From: an uncultured Akkermansia sp. | Lineage (GTDB): Bacteria > Verrucomicrobiota > Verrucomicrobiia > Verrucomicrobiales > Akkermansiaceae | Direction: 5' to 3' | NCBI GenBank assembly: GCA_900766865.1 | Contig: CAAFXA010000209.1 | Location: 1-10,471, forward strand | DNA: 10,471 bases | Part shown: piece after piece, positions 1-7,864 of the stretch | Numbering within the stretch: position 1 is the stretch's first letter | Layout of the letters: each line of letters opens with the position of its first letter | Notes under the pieces: model-generated | The model's database searches: none | The model's input: only the letters and a program-made list of their open reading frames with translations | Told to the model about the DNA's origin: nothing | Translations under genes and position numbers: made by a program

Positions 1-1039
1 CTTGCACTTCGTCAAAATCAATCGTGAAGAGCTTCATGTCTTCAGTTGGCCTGTCTGTTGGCGATAATACAACGCTTTTACCCAGCATGCCTATTTTACT
101 GAACAGCTCAATTTGCTGCATCTTTGACGCTTTGCCTCCAAACATGCGAACAACCAGCTTTTCAACGATGGATTTATCGTACTTTAGCTGGACGATACCT
201 AAATCTGCAGCAATCGCATTGATTGTTTTATTTTTGTACTTTTGGGAATATCGGCGGCATTCAGCCTCAATCTCATCAATAGTAGAATATGACTGGGGGA
301 GCTGTTCCAGATGTTTACCAAAATGTTCTTGTACTATTGAAGTGACAAGGCTGCGCTTCAGTCGAAAACGAGGTGGATTGGGCCACTTTGGCGCAGTGTC
401 TATATACAGCAACTTATCTCGAAGCTCTGAGGAAAGACGAGGATACTGCCCTTTGTAATCTTCAAAATCACGTTGCAATGCTCTGATAAAGTCTCGCACT
501 AAAGACCAATCCTGTTCGAGAATGGCTTGGTCCTTCTTGCTAAACTCGTAAAACTGATACCCTTTAATGGGAAAGTCTGCATATTCGGCCGCTGTAACTG
601 TGCTGTCTGAATTATAAAGATAATAGACAAGCAAAAGCTTTGCTAACTTGTGCCAGAAGTTTGAATCACCAAACTCTTCCTTTACAATTTTATCCGGGGA
701 CACAGCCGTAATAGACATCGGTTCTTTTGCTTCATATGCACAATCTCCTTTCTTTTTGGCATACCGAATGCCAGTAGTTTTCAACTCAACATGTTGATTG
801 TCGACTACTAGGTCAGGCTCCTGTCGGCTATCGGCAGGGTATCCCAAAACAGATTGCTCGATAACCATGCCTGCAATGCCGGTAATCTTTGGATTAGTCT
901 CCGTCTTTTTAAATACATTGCTTACATCAACCTCTCCCAGAGTCTTGTTTAGACAAGCATCTAATATGTCTATCAGCCGATTTTTTGAGAATTGGTGACA
1001 ATCCACATTCTGTTTTACTGGAGCGTGCTGAGTGTTCAT
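1..1039 (-). CDS. Sau3AI/MutH-family type II restriction endonuclease (N-terminal 346 aa, cut by window edge)
   Basis: Reading the minus strand from ATG at 1039-1037 gives an open frame to base 1 with no stop (346 codons), so the C-terminus is outside the window. Residues about 52-92 match the catalytic core of MutH and Sau3AI: a GIAGMVIEQSVLGYP stretch (candidate acidic residue E61), then EPD (D76), then HVELKTTGI with E85 and K87, the D...ExK nuclease motif. Residues about 125-240 resemble the rest of the Sau3AI N-domain (FWHKLAKLLLVYYLY, EQDWSLVRDFI, RFRLKRSLVTSIV). From about 250 a second domain begins, as in Sau3AI, whose C-terminal MutH-like half is a non-catalytic effector domain. Family members cut 5'-GATC; that specificity is inferred here. 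The D-to-E spacing (eight residues) is longer than in MutH or Sau3AI. The gene is clearly more AT-rich than the housekeeping genes, suggesting transfer. A partner GATC methyltransferase is not in the window and would have to lie beyond the left edge. A MutH repair role is less likely given the Sau3AI-like length and layout. Confidence 0.85.
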   Translation of the reverse strand, partial: MNTQHAPVKQNVDCHQFSKNRLIDILDACLNKTLGEVDVSNVFKKTETNPKITGIAGMVIEQSVLGYPADSRQEPDLVVDNQHVELKTTGIRYAKKKGDCAYEAKEPMSITAVSPDKIVKEEFGDSNFWHKLAKLLLVYYLYNSDSTVTAAEYADFPIKGYQFYEFSKKDQAILEQDWSLVRDFIRALQRDFEDYKGQYPRLSSELRDKLLYIDTAPKWPNPPRFRLKRSLVTSIVQEHFGKHLEQLPQSYSTIDEIEAECRRYSQKYKNKTINAIAADLGIVQLKYDKSIVEKLVVRMFGGKASKMQQIELFSKIGMLGKSVVLSPTDRPTEDMKLFTIDFDEVQ

Positions 1040-1065
1040 GAAATAAAGTTAATCGAAGTCCCAAT

Positions 1066-1094
1066 ATGCTAACACTTTTACATCAGCAGCGCAA
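1066..1094 (-). promoter_or_regulatory. Candidate sigma70-type promoter of the Sau3AI-like gene
   Basis: On the minus strand TTGCGC (1094-1089) and TAGCAT (1071-1066) are separated by 17 bases. This puts transcription start near 1059 and leaves a leader of about 20 nt before the ATG at 1039. No strong Shine-Dalgarno sequence is visible. The promoter lies wholly on the non-IS side of the insertion, so the insertion sequence did not remove it. It is almost identical to the candidate promoter of the helicase gene (TTGCGG, 17 bp, TAGCAT). Confidence 0.4.
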
Positions 1095-1145
1095 GTTTCA
1101 AATACAAAGGAGAGCTTGAAAAGAGACAATAAATCAGTTTTGTTG

Positions 1146-1173
1146 GCTAGTGTAAACTTCTTACTGTAAAATC
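1146..1173 (+). repeat. IS left terminal inverted repeat (IRL)
   Basis: 28 bp imperfect repeat, 21 of 28 positions shared with the reverse complement of 2573-2600. The last ten bases (CTGTAAAATC, 1164-1173) match exactly. Similarity stops abruptly outside 1146, which is why the element end is placed here. Confidence 0.65.
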
Positions 1174-1202
1174 AAATGAGCACTATGTTTTCATCTACAG
1201 CC

Positions 1203-1252
1203 CCCATCCTGCGCTGGTCGAGCCCCGAGGGGCGAGGCCTGCGCAGGATGGG
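1203..1252 (+). other. Long GC-rich hairpin upstream of the IS transposase
   Basis: Arms 1203-1214 (CCCATCCTGCGC) and 1241-1252 (GCGCAGGATGGG) are perfect 12-bp complements. Between them further pairing is possible: 1216-1219 with 1236-1239 (one G-T wobble) and 1222-1225 with 1230-1233, closing a CGAG loop. The result is a nearly continuous 50-nt stem-loop. It is not followed by a T-run on either strand, so it is not a classic intrinsic terminator. It lies inside the element, about 100 bp before the transposase ATG. Its role is unknown; blocking of read-through translation or transcription from outside is one possibility. Confidence 0.7.
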
Positions 1253-1355
1253 ATGCCGGCTGAATGATGCCCATACATCGGCATGTCTGGATGAAAACTT
1301 GAAATGTTCGGTCAATTGCTGCATTGTTTGTTTGCTCATAATCAACTCAACAACA

Positions 1356-2537
1356 ATGAACAAACAAGACAAAATTACCATTTTTGACGTATTAATCAAG
1401 CCTTTTCTGTGTTCTGACTCCTCAATGGATGGCCCGGGCGGTAATAATTTATTTGCGCTTGCGATTCGCCAGCTCCTTAACGCTTCGTTACGCGCTCAAC
1501 AGGATGAACTCTTAGGCTGTGAGCGTTACGAACGCATGTCGACGAGAAATGGACAGCGTAATGGCTTCAAAGCTCGCACCATTCGGACTTCAACCGGGAA
1601 AATTACTCTGGATGTCCCACAGGTAAGGAATACGCAGACTCCCTTTACCTCCATCATCCCGGGATTTGAAAGAGGCTCTCAAATTGACAGGGCGCTCAAC
1701 CTCGCTATTGCCGAGATGTATCTGCAAGGTGTTTCTACCCACAAAGTCGCTAAGGTGATGAATGCGATTTGTGGCGGGAACGGAGTCTCTGCTACTTATG
1801 TAAGCCAATGTACGGCTCAACTCGATGACATTTTTGAAAAATGGAGAAATCGCCCCATTCCGCCCATTGCTCATCTTTTCCTCGATGCCACTTATACCAA
1901 AGTGCGAAGGCATGACATCGTAAGTGATTGTGCTGTATTTGTTGCCGTTGGCATCGAAGCTGAAATCGGGCATCGCGTGGTGCTGGGTGTTTCCGCCGCG
2001 CTTTCCGAAGCTTCAGAGCATTGGGCTACCTTCATTCAAAGCCTTCTGATGAGAGGGATGAACAGCCCCAACAGCATCACCAGCGACGACCACAAGGGTA
2101 TCCGTAAAGCCCTTGCCGAAACACTTACCTGAGTCCCCTGGCAACGCTGTCAATTCCATTTCCAACAGAATGCACAGGCTCATGTGACGAGCGTGAGATA
2201 CCGCAGTATCGCGGCTGCGCATATTCGAAACGTATTCAACGCCGGGAACCGAGCATCCGCCAAGCTGATGATTCAAAATGCCCTATCTATTTTTAGGGCA
2301 GATAAGCAATACAGGCTGGACGATTGGTTCGAAGAAAACATCGAAGAATGCCTTACTGTCATTGATTGCCCACCCGAGGTACAGCGACGGCTCAGAATTG
2401 TAACCGCCAAAGCTATGGACCTCTCCGACGAATGGGAGGGTATTAGCGGTAAGTCTTACATTTCCCTGGAGATGCTTCAACTCGCGGCAGAGGCGCTGCT
2501 GGCAGCCTCGTCTCAGCCTCAAAATCCCGCTGCTTAA
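1356..2537 (+). pseudogene. IS256-family transposase (Transposase_mut), two inactivating lesions
   Basis: Start chosen at ATG 1356, where family-like sequence begins (MNKQDKITIFDVL); an in-frame ATG at 1176 would add 60 unconvincing residues read through the hairpin. The frame contains the family hallmarks: GCERYERMSTRNGQRNGFKA, EMYLQGVSTHKVAKVM, first catalytic Asp in HLFLDATYTKVRR, second in ITSDDHKGIRKAL. It is interrupted at 2130-2132 by TGA and continues in the same frame as VPWQRCQFHFQQNAQAHV to a stop at 2535-2537. Family members read TGVPWQRCQFH here, so GGA to TGA is the likely single change. Later, RRLRIVT is joined directly to AKAMDLSDEWEG: about 30-35 residues normally between these blocks, containing the third catalytic acidic residue (the LIERLN/LERLN region) and the RRR.....FPN segment, are missing in frame. 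Even read-through would therefore give an inactive enzyme. A candidate -10 (CATAAT, 1337-1342) precedes the ATG. Confidence 0.88.
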
Positions 2538-2572
2538 CCTAAACCGCAAACGAACTTTGCACCAATGACAGG

Positions 2573-2600
2573 GATTTTACAGAAAAAAGCTTGCGCTGCC
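2573..2600 (-). repeat. IS right terminal inverted repeat (IRR)
   Basis: Mate of the left repeat. It starts 35 bp after the transposase stop codon with GATTTTACAG (2573-2582), the exact complement of the left inner block, and stays similar outward to 2600. The spacing from the stop codon is normal for an IS256-type right end. Confidence 0.65.
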
Positions 2601-2630
2601 TTGTCTTAAAATCAGGCGCCATTATATTGT

Positions 2631-2676
2631 TTGCCATCCGGGATAATTCCTGTATTCGTTTTCTATGGGATGGCAA
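2631..2676. repeat. Orphan inverted repeat between the IS and enolase terminator
   Basis: TTGCCATCC (2631-2639) and GGATGGCAA (2668-2676) are perfect 9-bp complements around a 28-nt loop. This is the only structure I see in the 160-bp stretch 2601-2760, which is AT-rich and holds no plausible gene. There is no T-run directly after either arm. It could be a remnant of a regulatory region or terminator of a gene that once lay here. Confidence 0.45.
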
Positions 2677-2760
2677 TGATTATAAATACATAAAACTATT
2701 GTGCGTTATAAGTGAGCTGTGTGAATGCATGCCGAGCTCTCCGCTGAGATTGATTAACTG

Positions 2761-2794
2761 AAAATCCCCCACCAGCCTTTCGGCGGTGGGGGAT
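2761..2794 (-). terminator. Rho-independent terminator of enolase
   Basis: On the minus strand a stem of ATCCCCCACC pairing with GGTGGGGGAT, extended by GCC/GGC with one bulged base and a 4-nt loop, is followed by TTTT (2764-2761 side). It starts about 25 bp after the enolase stop codon, the expected place for the end of that transcript. Confidence 0.88.
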
Positions 2795-2819
2795 GCATGG
2801 TTACGGTTATGAGTGAGAA

Positions 2820-4109
<1,290 letters not shown>

Positions 4110-4151
4110 CTATGTAAAAAAGAAGTTTGTGTAAACTAACTCGTTGCGCAG

Positions 4152-4180
4152 AGTGTATCAGAAAAATTCCGGATAGGCAA
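4152..4180 (-). promoter_or_regulatory. Enolase promoter
   Basis: Minus-strand TTGCCT (4180-4175) and TACACT (4157-4152) with 17-bp spacing, upstream of an A/T-rich leader of about 50 nt that ends in the AAAGGA ribosome binding site. The 166-bp gap between the helicase stop (4261) and the enolase start (4094) has no gene. This promoter and a T8-9 run (about 4204-4212, plus strand) are its main contents. Confidence 0.6.
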
Positions 4181-4260
4181 GACAAAAAGTGAGAAAAGAC
4201 TAACTTTTTTTTCACGGAAGAGCCTTTTGGGGGCACAATGGAGGCGTGAGCTTCTCGTGT

Positions 4261-6261
4261 TTAATCGTCCAGCAGGGCGCGGAGGGTGGCGATGGCGTCC
4301 TCGCACTGGTCCTCAGTGAGCGGGGTTTTCATGAGCTTATCATAGTCTACAAACTCATAAAGTCTCGAGGGAATTTCGGAGATGAAACAGGATGGCTGGC
4401 AGCGTTCCTGCTGGCCGTAGCGGGTGCGCTTGGCACAGTAGGTCATGGTCAGGCGTTCGCGGGCACGGGTGATACCAACGTAGAAGAGGCGGCGCTCTTC
4501 GTCCAGGTTGCCTTCATCCACTGAGCGGGAGTGCGGCAGCAGCCCTTCCTCCACACCGACGATGTAGACCTGGGGGAACTCTAACCCCTTGGCTGCGTGC
4601 ATGGTAATGAGACACACGCCGCTCTTGGCTTCGATGTCGTCGTCATCTCGGTCGTTATCGAGGTTGATTTTGGAGAGGAAGTCTGTGAGCTTGGCGCCGG
4701 GGAGCCAGAACTGACGCAGGGCGGACTTAATGTCGTCGATAGCGGACTGGCGGCGATTCTTTTCCTCTTCTGTCTTGCAGTTTTTGGAGATGTACTCCTC
4801 GTATTGTGTCTCCTTGAGGAAGTCGGAGAGGATATCCACGAAGGGGCGTTCGCTTTGAGCGAACTCCGTGCCATAGCGCGTAACCAGTTCCGTGAAGTCC
4901 GCGATGCTGTTCTGCGAGCGAGTGGAGCACTCGGCGAGGAAGGAGAGGTCGAGCAGGGTGGCCCAGATGCTCTTTTTGTTGTCGCGGCTCCAGTCGATGG
5001 CGAAGGATGCGGTGTTGGCACTGATGCCGCGGGGCGGGGTATTGAGTACGCGCAGCAGGTGCAGGTCCGCATCCGGGTTATCCATCATTTGCAGGTAGCT
5101 GATAAGGTCTTTCACCTCTCGGCGGTCGAAGAAGCTCTTGGTACCCACCATGCGGTAGGGGATGTGGCGTTCGCGCAGTGCCATTTCCAGCGCGCGGCTC
5201 TGGGCATTGGCGCGGAAGAGAACGGCGAAGGATTCCCAGGGAAGGCGGTCCCGCAGGTGAATCTGCTCTATCTCATCGGCCATGAATTCGGACTCCTCTT
5301 CCGGGCCGGGCATGGCGAGTAGGCGCACGGGGTATTCGCCTACTTTGTTGGTGCGCAGGGTTTTGTCGCGGCGTCCTGCATTGTTGCGGATGAGGATGTT
5401 GGCACAGTCCAGCACCTGTTTGGTGCAGCGGTAGTTTTCCTCCAGCTTAATGACAGTGGGATTGGGGAAGAAGCTCTCGAAGTCCAGGATGTTTGAGATT
5501 TGCGCCCCTCGCCAGCCGTAGATGGACTGGTCGTCATCCCCCACCACGCAGACATTGTGCTCTGGACCCACGAGTTGGCGCAGCAGGCTCATTTGCAGGG
5601 AGTTTGTGTCCTGGAACTCATCTACTGTAATGTAGGAGAAACGTCGGTTCCATTTCTCATGAACATCCGGGTAGCAGCGCAGCAGGCGCTCGGTGAGGAT
5701 GAGCAGGTCGTCAAAGTCCACTGCGTTCTGTGCACGCAGCTCGCGTTGGTAAGCCCCTGCCACAGCAGAGATGAGAGTATCCTCTATATCCTTGTAATCC
5801 TGCCCGTTGTTGCGCACACGGGAGTATTCCGCTATCACCTGAGCCGGCTCCAGCTTTTCGCGTCGCGCACCATATTCCATAATGAGGCGCTTGAGCAGGC
5901 CGCTCTGGTCGCTGCCTGTGTAGATGGAGAAGTTTTCCTTGTAGCCGAGCTTGCCGATGTCCTGCCGCAGGATGCGCACACAGAGGGAGTGGAAGGTACA
6001 CACCGTCATTTTGCGGGCAGCTTTGCGGTCCACCAGTCCGGCTACTCGGTCTGCCATTTCGTTGGCTGCCTTGTTGGTGAAGGTGAGAGCGAGGATGCCG
6101 GCAGGGTTCACGCCTTTTTCTATCATGTTGGCGATACGGCAGGTTACGGTGCGGGTTTTGCCCGTGCCGGCTCCGGCAAGGATGAGCACCGGGCCGTTGA
6201 GGGTCTGCACCGCCTGTCGCTGGGCGGCGTTCAAACTGTTGATGTCGAACTTCTCTGCCAT
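4261..6261 (-). CDS. Rep/UvrD-type superfamily 1A DNA helicase
   Basis: ATP-dependent 3'-5' DNA helicase of the Rep/PcrA/UvrD group, acting in replication restart, removal of proteins from DNA, or repair. All SF1A motifs are present: Q motif LNAAQRQAV (about 10-18), motif I GAGTGKT (30-36), Ia LTFTNKAANEM (59-69), II VDEFQDT (213-219), III VVGDDDQSIYGWRGA (239-253), IV LEENYRCT (273-280), V ITMHAAKGLEFPQVYIVGV (552-570) and VI ERRLFYVGITRAR (589-601). At 666 residues, and lacking the basic/Tudor tail of PcrA and UvrD, it is closest in size to Rep. I therefore leave the symbol open between rep, pcrA and uvrD. The start at 6261 gives the standard N-terminus; an AGGGAGG sequence lies upstream but at a long spacing of 15 nt. 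It is transcribed divergently from dxr, and enolase follows after 166 bp from its own promoter. Confidence 0.95.
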   Translation of the reverse strand: MAEKFDINSLNAAQRQAVQTLNGPVLILAGAGTGKTRTVTCRIANMIEKGVNPAGILALTFTNKAANEMADRVAGLVDRKAARKMTVCTFHSLCVRILRQDIGKLGYKENFSIYTGSDQSGLLKRLIMEYGARREKLEPAQVIAEYSRVRNNGQDYKDIEDTLISAVAGAYQRELRAQNAVDFDDLLILTERLLRCYPDVHEKWNRRFSYITVDEFQDTNSLQMSLLRQLVGPEHNVCVVGDDDQSIYGWRGAQISNILDFESFFPNPTVIKLEENYRCTKQVLDCANILIRNNAGRRDKTLRTNKVGEYPVRLLAMPGPEEESEFMADEIEQIHLRDRLPWESFAVLFRANAQSRALEMALRERHIPYRMVGTKSFFDRREVKDLISYLQMMDNPDADLHLLRVLNTPPRGISANTASFAIDWSRDNKKSIWATLLDLSFLAECSTRSQNSIADFTELVTRYGTEFAQSERPFVDILSDFLKETQYEEYISKNCKTEEEKNRRQSAIDDIKSALRQFWLPGAKLTDFLSKINLDNDRDDDDIEAKSGVCLITMHAAKGLEFPQVYIVGVEEGLLPHSRSVDEGNLDEERRLFYVGITRARERLTMTYCAKRTRYGQQERCQPSCFISEIPSRLYEFVDYDKLMKTPLTEDQCEDAIATLRALLDD

Positions 6262-6298
6262 AATTTCGCTGAATAGCCTCCCTTCAAGGCGGCGGGGT

Positions 6299-6327
6299 AT
6301 GCTAGCATATTTCCGCTATGGCCGCAA
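6299..6327 (-). promoter_or_regulatory. Candidate promoter of the helicase gene
   Basis: Minus-strand TTGCGG (6327-6322), 17 bp, TAGCAT (6304-6299). This predicts a start near 6292 and a leader of about 30 nt that includes the AGGGAGG at 6277-6283. It lies in the 191-bp divergent region shared with dxr. Very similar to the candidate promoter of the Sau3AI-like gene. Confidence 0.45.
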
Positions 6328-6412
6328 GAAAATTATCACCCGCGTCTTGAGCAATGAGGTGTCGCATTTAATTTTGCCACTCTCATTTGCCTTGCGATGC
6401 ATAATCTTTTTG

Positions 6413-6441
6413 TTGCAATCCGGTGCCAAAGAGTGTATAGT
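6413..6441 (+). promoter_or_regulatory. dxr promoter, nearly leaderless
   Basis: TTGCAA (6413-6418), 17 bp, TATAGT (6436-6441): a good sigma70-type match. The start point would be about 6448, only some 5 nt before the dxr ATG at 6453. No Shine-Dalgarno sequence can fit in such a leader, and none is seen. Confidence 0.6.
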
Positions 6442-6452
6442 GTGGTGCAGAC

Positions 6453-7613
6453 ATGAAGCGAAAAAAGGTAGTCATTCTCGGTTCTACAGGCAGCATCGGT
6501 ACCAGTGCCCTGAAGGTGGCGCGCGATATTCCGGAGCGTATGGAGGTGGTAGGGCTTGCCGCCCACAGCAGTGTGGATGCTCTGGTGGCTCAGGCAGTGG
6601 AGTTCGGGGTGAAGAATGTATGCATCTATGACTCAGCGAAAGCAGCAGAGTTGCAGCGGCGTCTGCCGGCTGGAACGCGCGTGCTTACCGGGCTGGATGG
6701 CTTGTGCGAACTGGCTACCCTGGAGGGGGCTGATATGGTGCTGGTGTCCATCATCGGCACAGCCGGACTTAAACCCACCCTTCAGGCAATCGAGGCAGGC
6801 AAGGACCTGGCCATTGCCTCCAAGGAGATTCTGGTGATGGCCGGTGAAGTTGTGATGACCCGTGCTGCGGCCAGGGGTATCAACGTGTTGCCGGTGGATA
6901 GCGAGCACAACGCTATTTACCAGTGCCTGCAGGGGCACCGGGGTGGGGCAGAGCAGGTGAGTCGCCTCATCCTGACCGCAAGCGGTGGCCCCTTCCGCAC
7001 CACACCAAAGGAAAAGCTGTCCGATGTGACTCTGGAGCAGGCCCTGAATCACCCCACCTGGAAGATGGGGCGCAAGATTACCATAGATTCTGCCACCCTC
7101 TTTAACAAGGGACTGGAGATGATAGAAGCTCGCTGGCTGTTTGGCATTCCCATGGAGCGAGTGGATGTTATCGTACACCCTCAGAGTATTGTGCACTCCC
7201 TTGTGGAGTATCAGGACGGCTCCATACTGGCACAACTGAGCAGCAGCGATATGTGCTTCCCTATTCAATATGCCGTCACTTGGCCGGATAGGACGGTAAA
7301 CAGCCTCAAAAAGCTGGACCTTGCACAGATTGCCTCCCTCAAGTTCGAGGCACCTCGCTGGGATGATTTCCCCGCCCTGAACCTTGCCCGCCAATCCGGG
7401 TTGGTCGGTGGTACTATGCCGGCTATGTATAACGCCGCCAACGAGGAGGCCGTGCAGGCTTTTGTGGATGGTAAACTGGGCTTCACCGGCATTTGGGAGA
7501 CGGTTGAGAAGGTGCTCTCCAACGCCCGTCCGAGGGATTACCAGGGCAAGTTGGATATGATTCTGGAGGACGATGCCTGGGCTCGCGAGGAAGCCAGACG
7601 CATTATTGATTAA
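6453..7613 (+). CDS. dxr: 1-deoxy-D-xylulose 5-phosphate reductoisomerase (EC 1.1.1.267)
   Basis: Converts 1-deoxy-D-xylulose 5-phosphate to 2-C-methyl-D-erythritol 4-phosphate with NADPH and a divalent metal, the committed step of the MEP isoprenoid pathway in the cytoplasm. At 386 residues it is full length. The N-terminal Rossmann domain has VVILGSTGSIG (6-16). The catalytic domain has AIASKE (120-125), LPVDSEHNA (146-154) with metal ligands D149 and E151, LTASGGPF (174-181), NHPTWKMGRKITIDSATLFN (199-218) with H200, then KGLEMIEA with metal ligand E222. SIVHSLVEYQDGS (245-257) and the C-terminal helical domain (AMYNAANEEAV) complete the family pattern. ATG 6453 gives the expected N-terminus just before the nucleotide-binding loop. 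A small membrane ORF starts 20 bp after the stop codon; the usual rseP partner does not follow. Confidence 0.97.
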   Translation: MKRKKVVILGSTGSIGTSALKVARDIPERMEVVGLAAHSSVDALVAQAVEFGVKNVCIYDSAKAAELQRRLPAGTRVLTGLDGLCELATLEGADMVLVSIIGTAGLKPTLQAIEAGKDLAIASKEILVMAGEVVMTRAAARGINVLPVDSEHNAIYQCLQGHRGGAEQVSRLILTASGGPFRTTPKEKLSDVTLEQALNHPTWKMGRKITIDSATLFNKGLEMIEARWLFGIPMERVDVIVHPQSIVHSLVEYQDGSILAQLSSSDMCFPIQYAVTWPDRTVNSLKKLDLAQIASLKFEAPRWDDFPALNLARQSGLVGGTMPAMYNAANEEAVQAFVDGKLGFTGIWETVEKVLSNARPRDYQGKLDMILEDDAWAREEARRIID

Positions 7614-7632
7614 CCTTGGTTCCGGGAATCGC

Positions 7633-7770
7633 ATGCTGAGTTTTCTGGAGTTGATTGTGGAAGTTATTTCAGATTTATTTCCCGGCGGAGCAAGGCGCCG
7701 GTGGATGGGGCTGTTCATAACGCTTGCCGCAATACTTGTGCTGATACTGGTATCTGCCTTTGCCTCTTGA
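7633..7770 (+). CDS. Small single-span membrane protein, 45 aa, hypothetical
   Basis: An ORF of 45 codons begins 20 bp after dxr. Residues 1-15 are an amphipathic, acidic stretch (LELIVEVISDLF), followed by a basic GGARRRW turn and a C-terminal hydrophobic segment of about 20 residues (MGLFITLAAILVLILVSAFA). By the positive-inside rule the RRR would lie in the cytoplasm. The frame is also open upstream to 7573, inside dxr, but that extension reads the dxr tail out of frame and is not convincing. No clear promoter of its own; co-transcription with dxr is likely. I do not recognise a family, and the ORF could be chance. Confidence 0.4.
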   Translation: MLSFLELIVEVISDLFPGGARRRWMGLFITLAAILVLILVSAFAS

Positions 7771-7830
7771 ATGGGGGCGTATTTTCGCTCTTTGTTCTGA
7801 TGCTTTGGCAATAACCGCTTGCTTTTTTGC

Positions 7831-7858
7831 TTGTTTTCCGGGATGAATCGGTTATAAT
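7831..7858 (+). promoter_or_regulatory. Promoter of the AI-2E family gene, predicted leaderless start
   Basis: A perfect TATAAT (7853-7858) with TTGTTT 16 bp upstream (7831-7836). The A of the ATG at 7865 is the 7th base after the -10 box, where transcription would be expected to start, so the mRNA probably begins at or next to its own start codon. The 94-bp gap 7771-7864 otherwise holds a weak GCAA/TTGC stem with a T6 run (7809-7827), a poor terminator candidate for the preceding genes. Confidence 0.6.
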
Positions 7859-7864
7859 TCCCGC

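Larger units (their letters stand above)
1146..2600 (+). mobile_element. IS256-family insertion sequence, about 1455 bp, defective
   Basis: The element is defined by an IS256-family transposase reading frame (1356-2537) bracketed by inverted termini: 1146-1173 matches the reverse complement of 2573-2600 at 21 of 28 positions, including ten consecutive bases (CTGTAAAATC) at the inner side. Length and layout fit the family (about 1.3-1.5 kb, one transposase gene). IS256-type elements normally produce 8-9 bp target duplications; flanks 1138-1145 and 2601-2608 agree at only about 5 of 8 positions, so no clear duplication survives, consistent with an old insertion or slightly different true ends. 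The transposase is inactivated (see its entry), so the copy could move only if an intact relative acts in trans. It sits between the restriction gene and the enolase terminator region. Confidence 0.8.

Noticed and set aside
24..458. 144-codon plus-strand frame at the left end
   Set aside because: Antisense to the Sau3AI-like frame, which carries the nuclease motifs; the plus-strand product has none.
1176..1355. Upstream in-frame extension of the transposase from ATG 1176
   Set aside because: It starts just inside the IS terminal repeat, reads through the 50-nt hairpin and has no family-like residues; family similarity starts at 1356.
2184..2537. Separate 117-residue protein starting at ATG 2184
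   Set aside because: It is the same frame as the transposase after the TGA; conserved transposase residues precede this ATG.
4597..5322. 241-codon plus-strand frame antisense to the helicase
   Set aside because: Same reason: it overlaps a complete, motif-rich helicase gene.
5500..6276. 258-codon plus-strand frame antisense to the helicase
   Set aside because: Shadow of the conserved helicase motifs on the other strand; no promoter and no recognisable domain.
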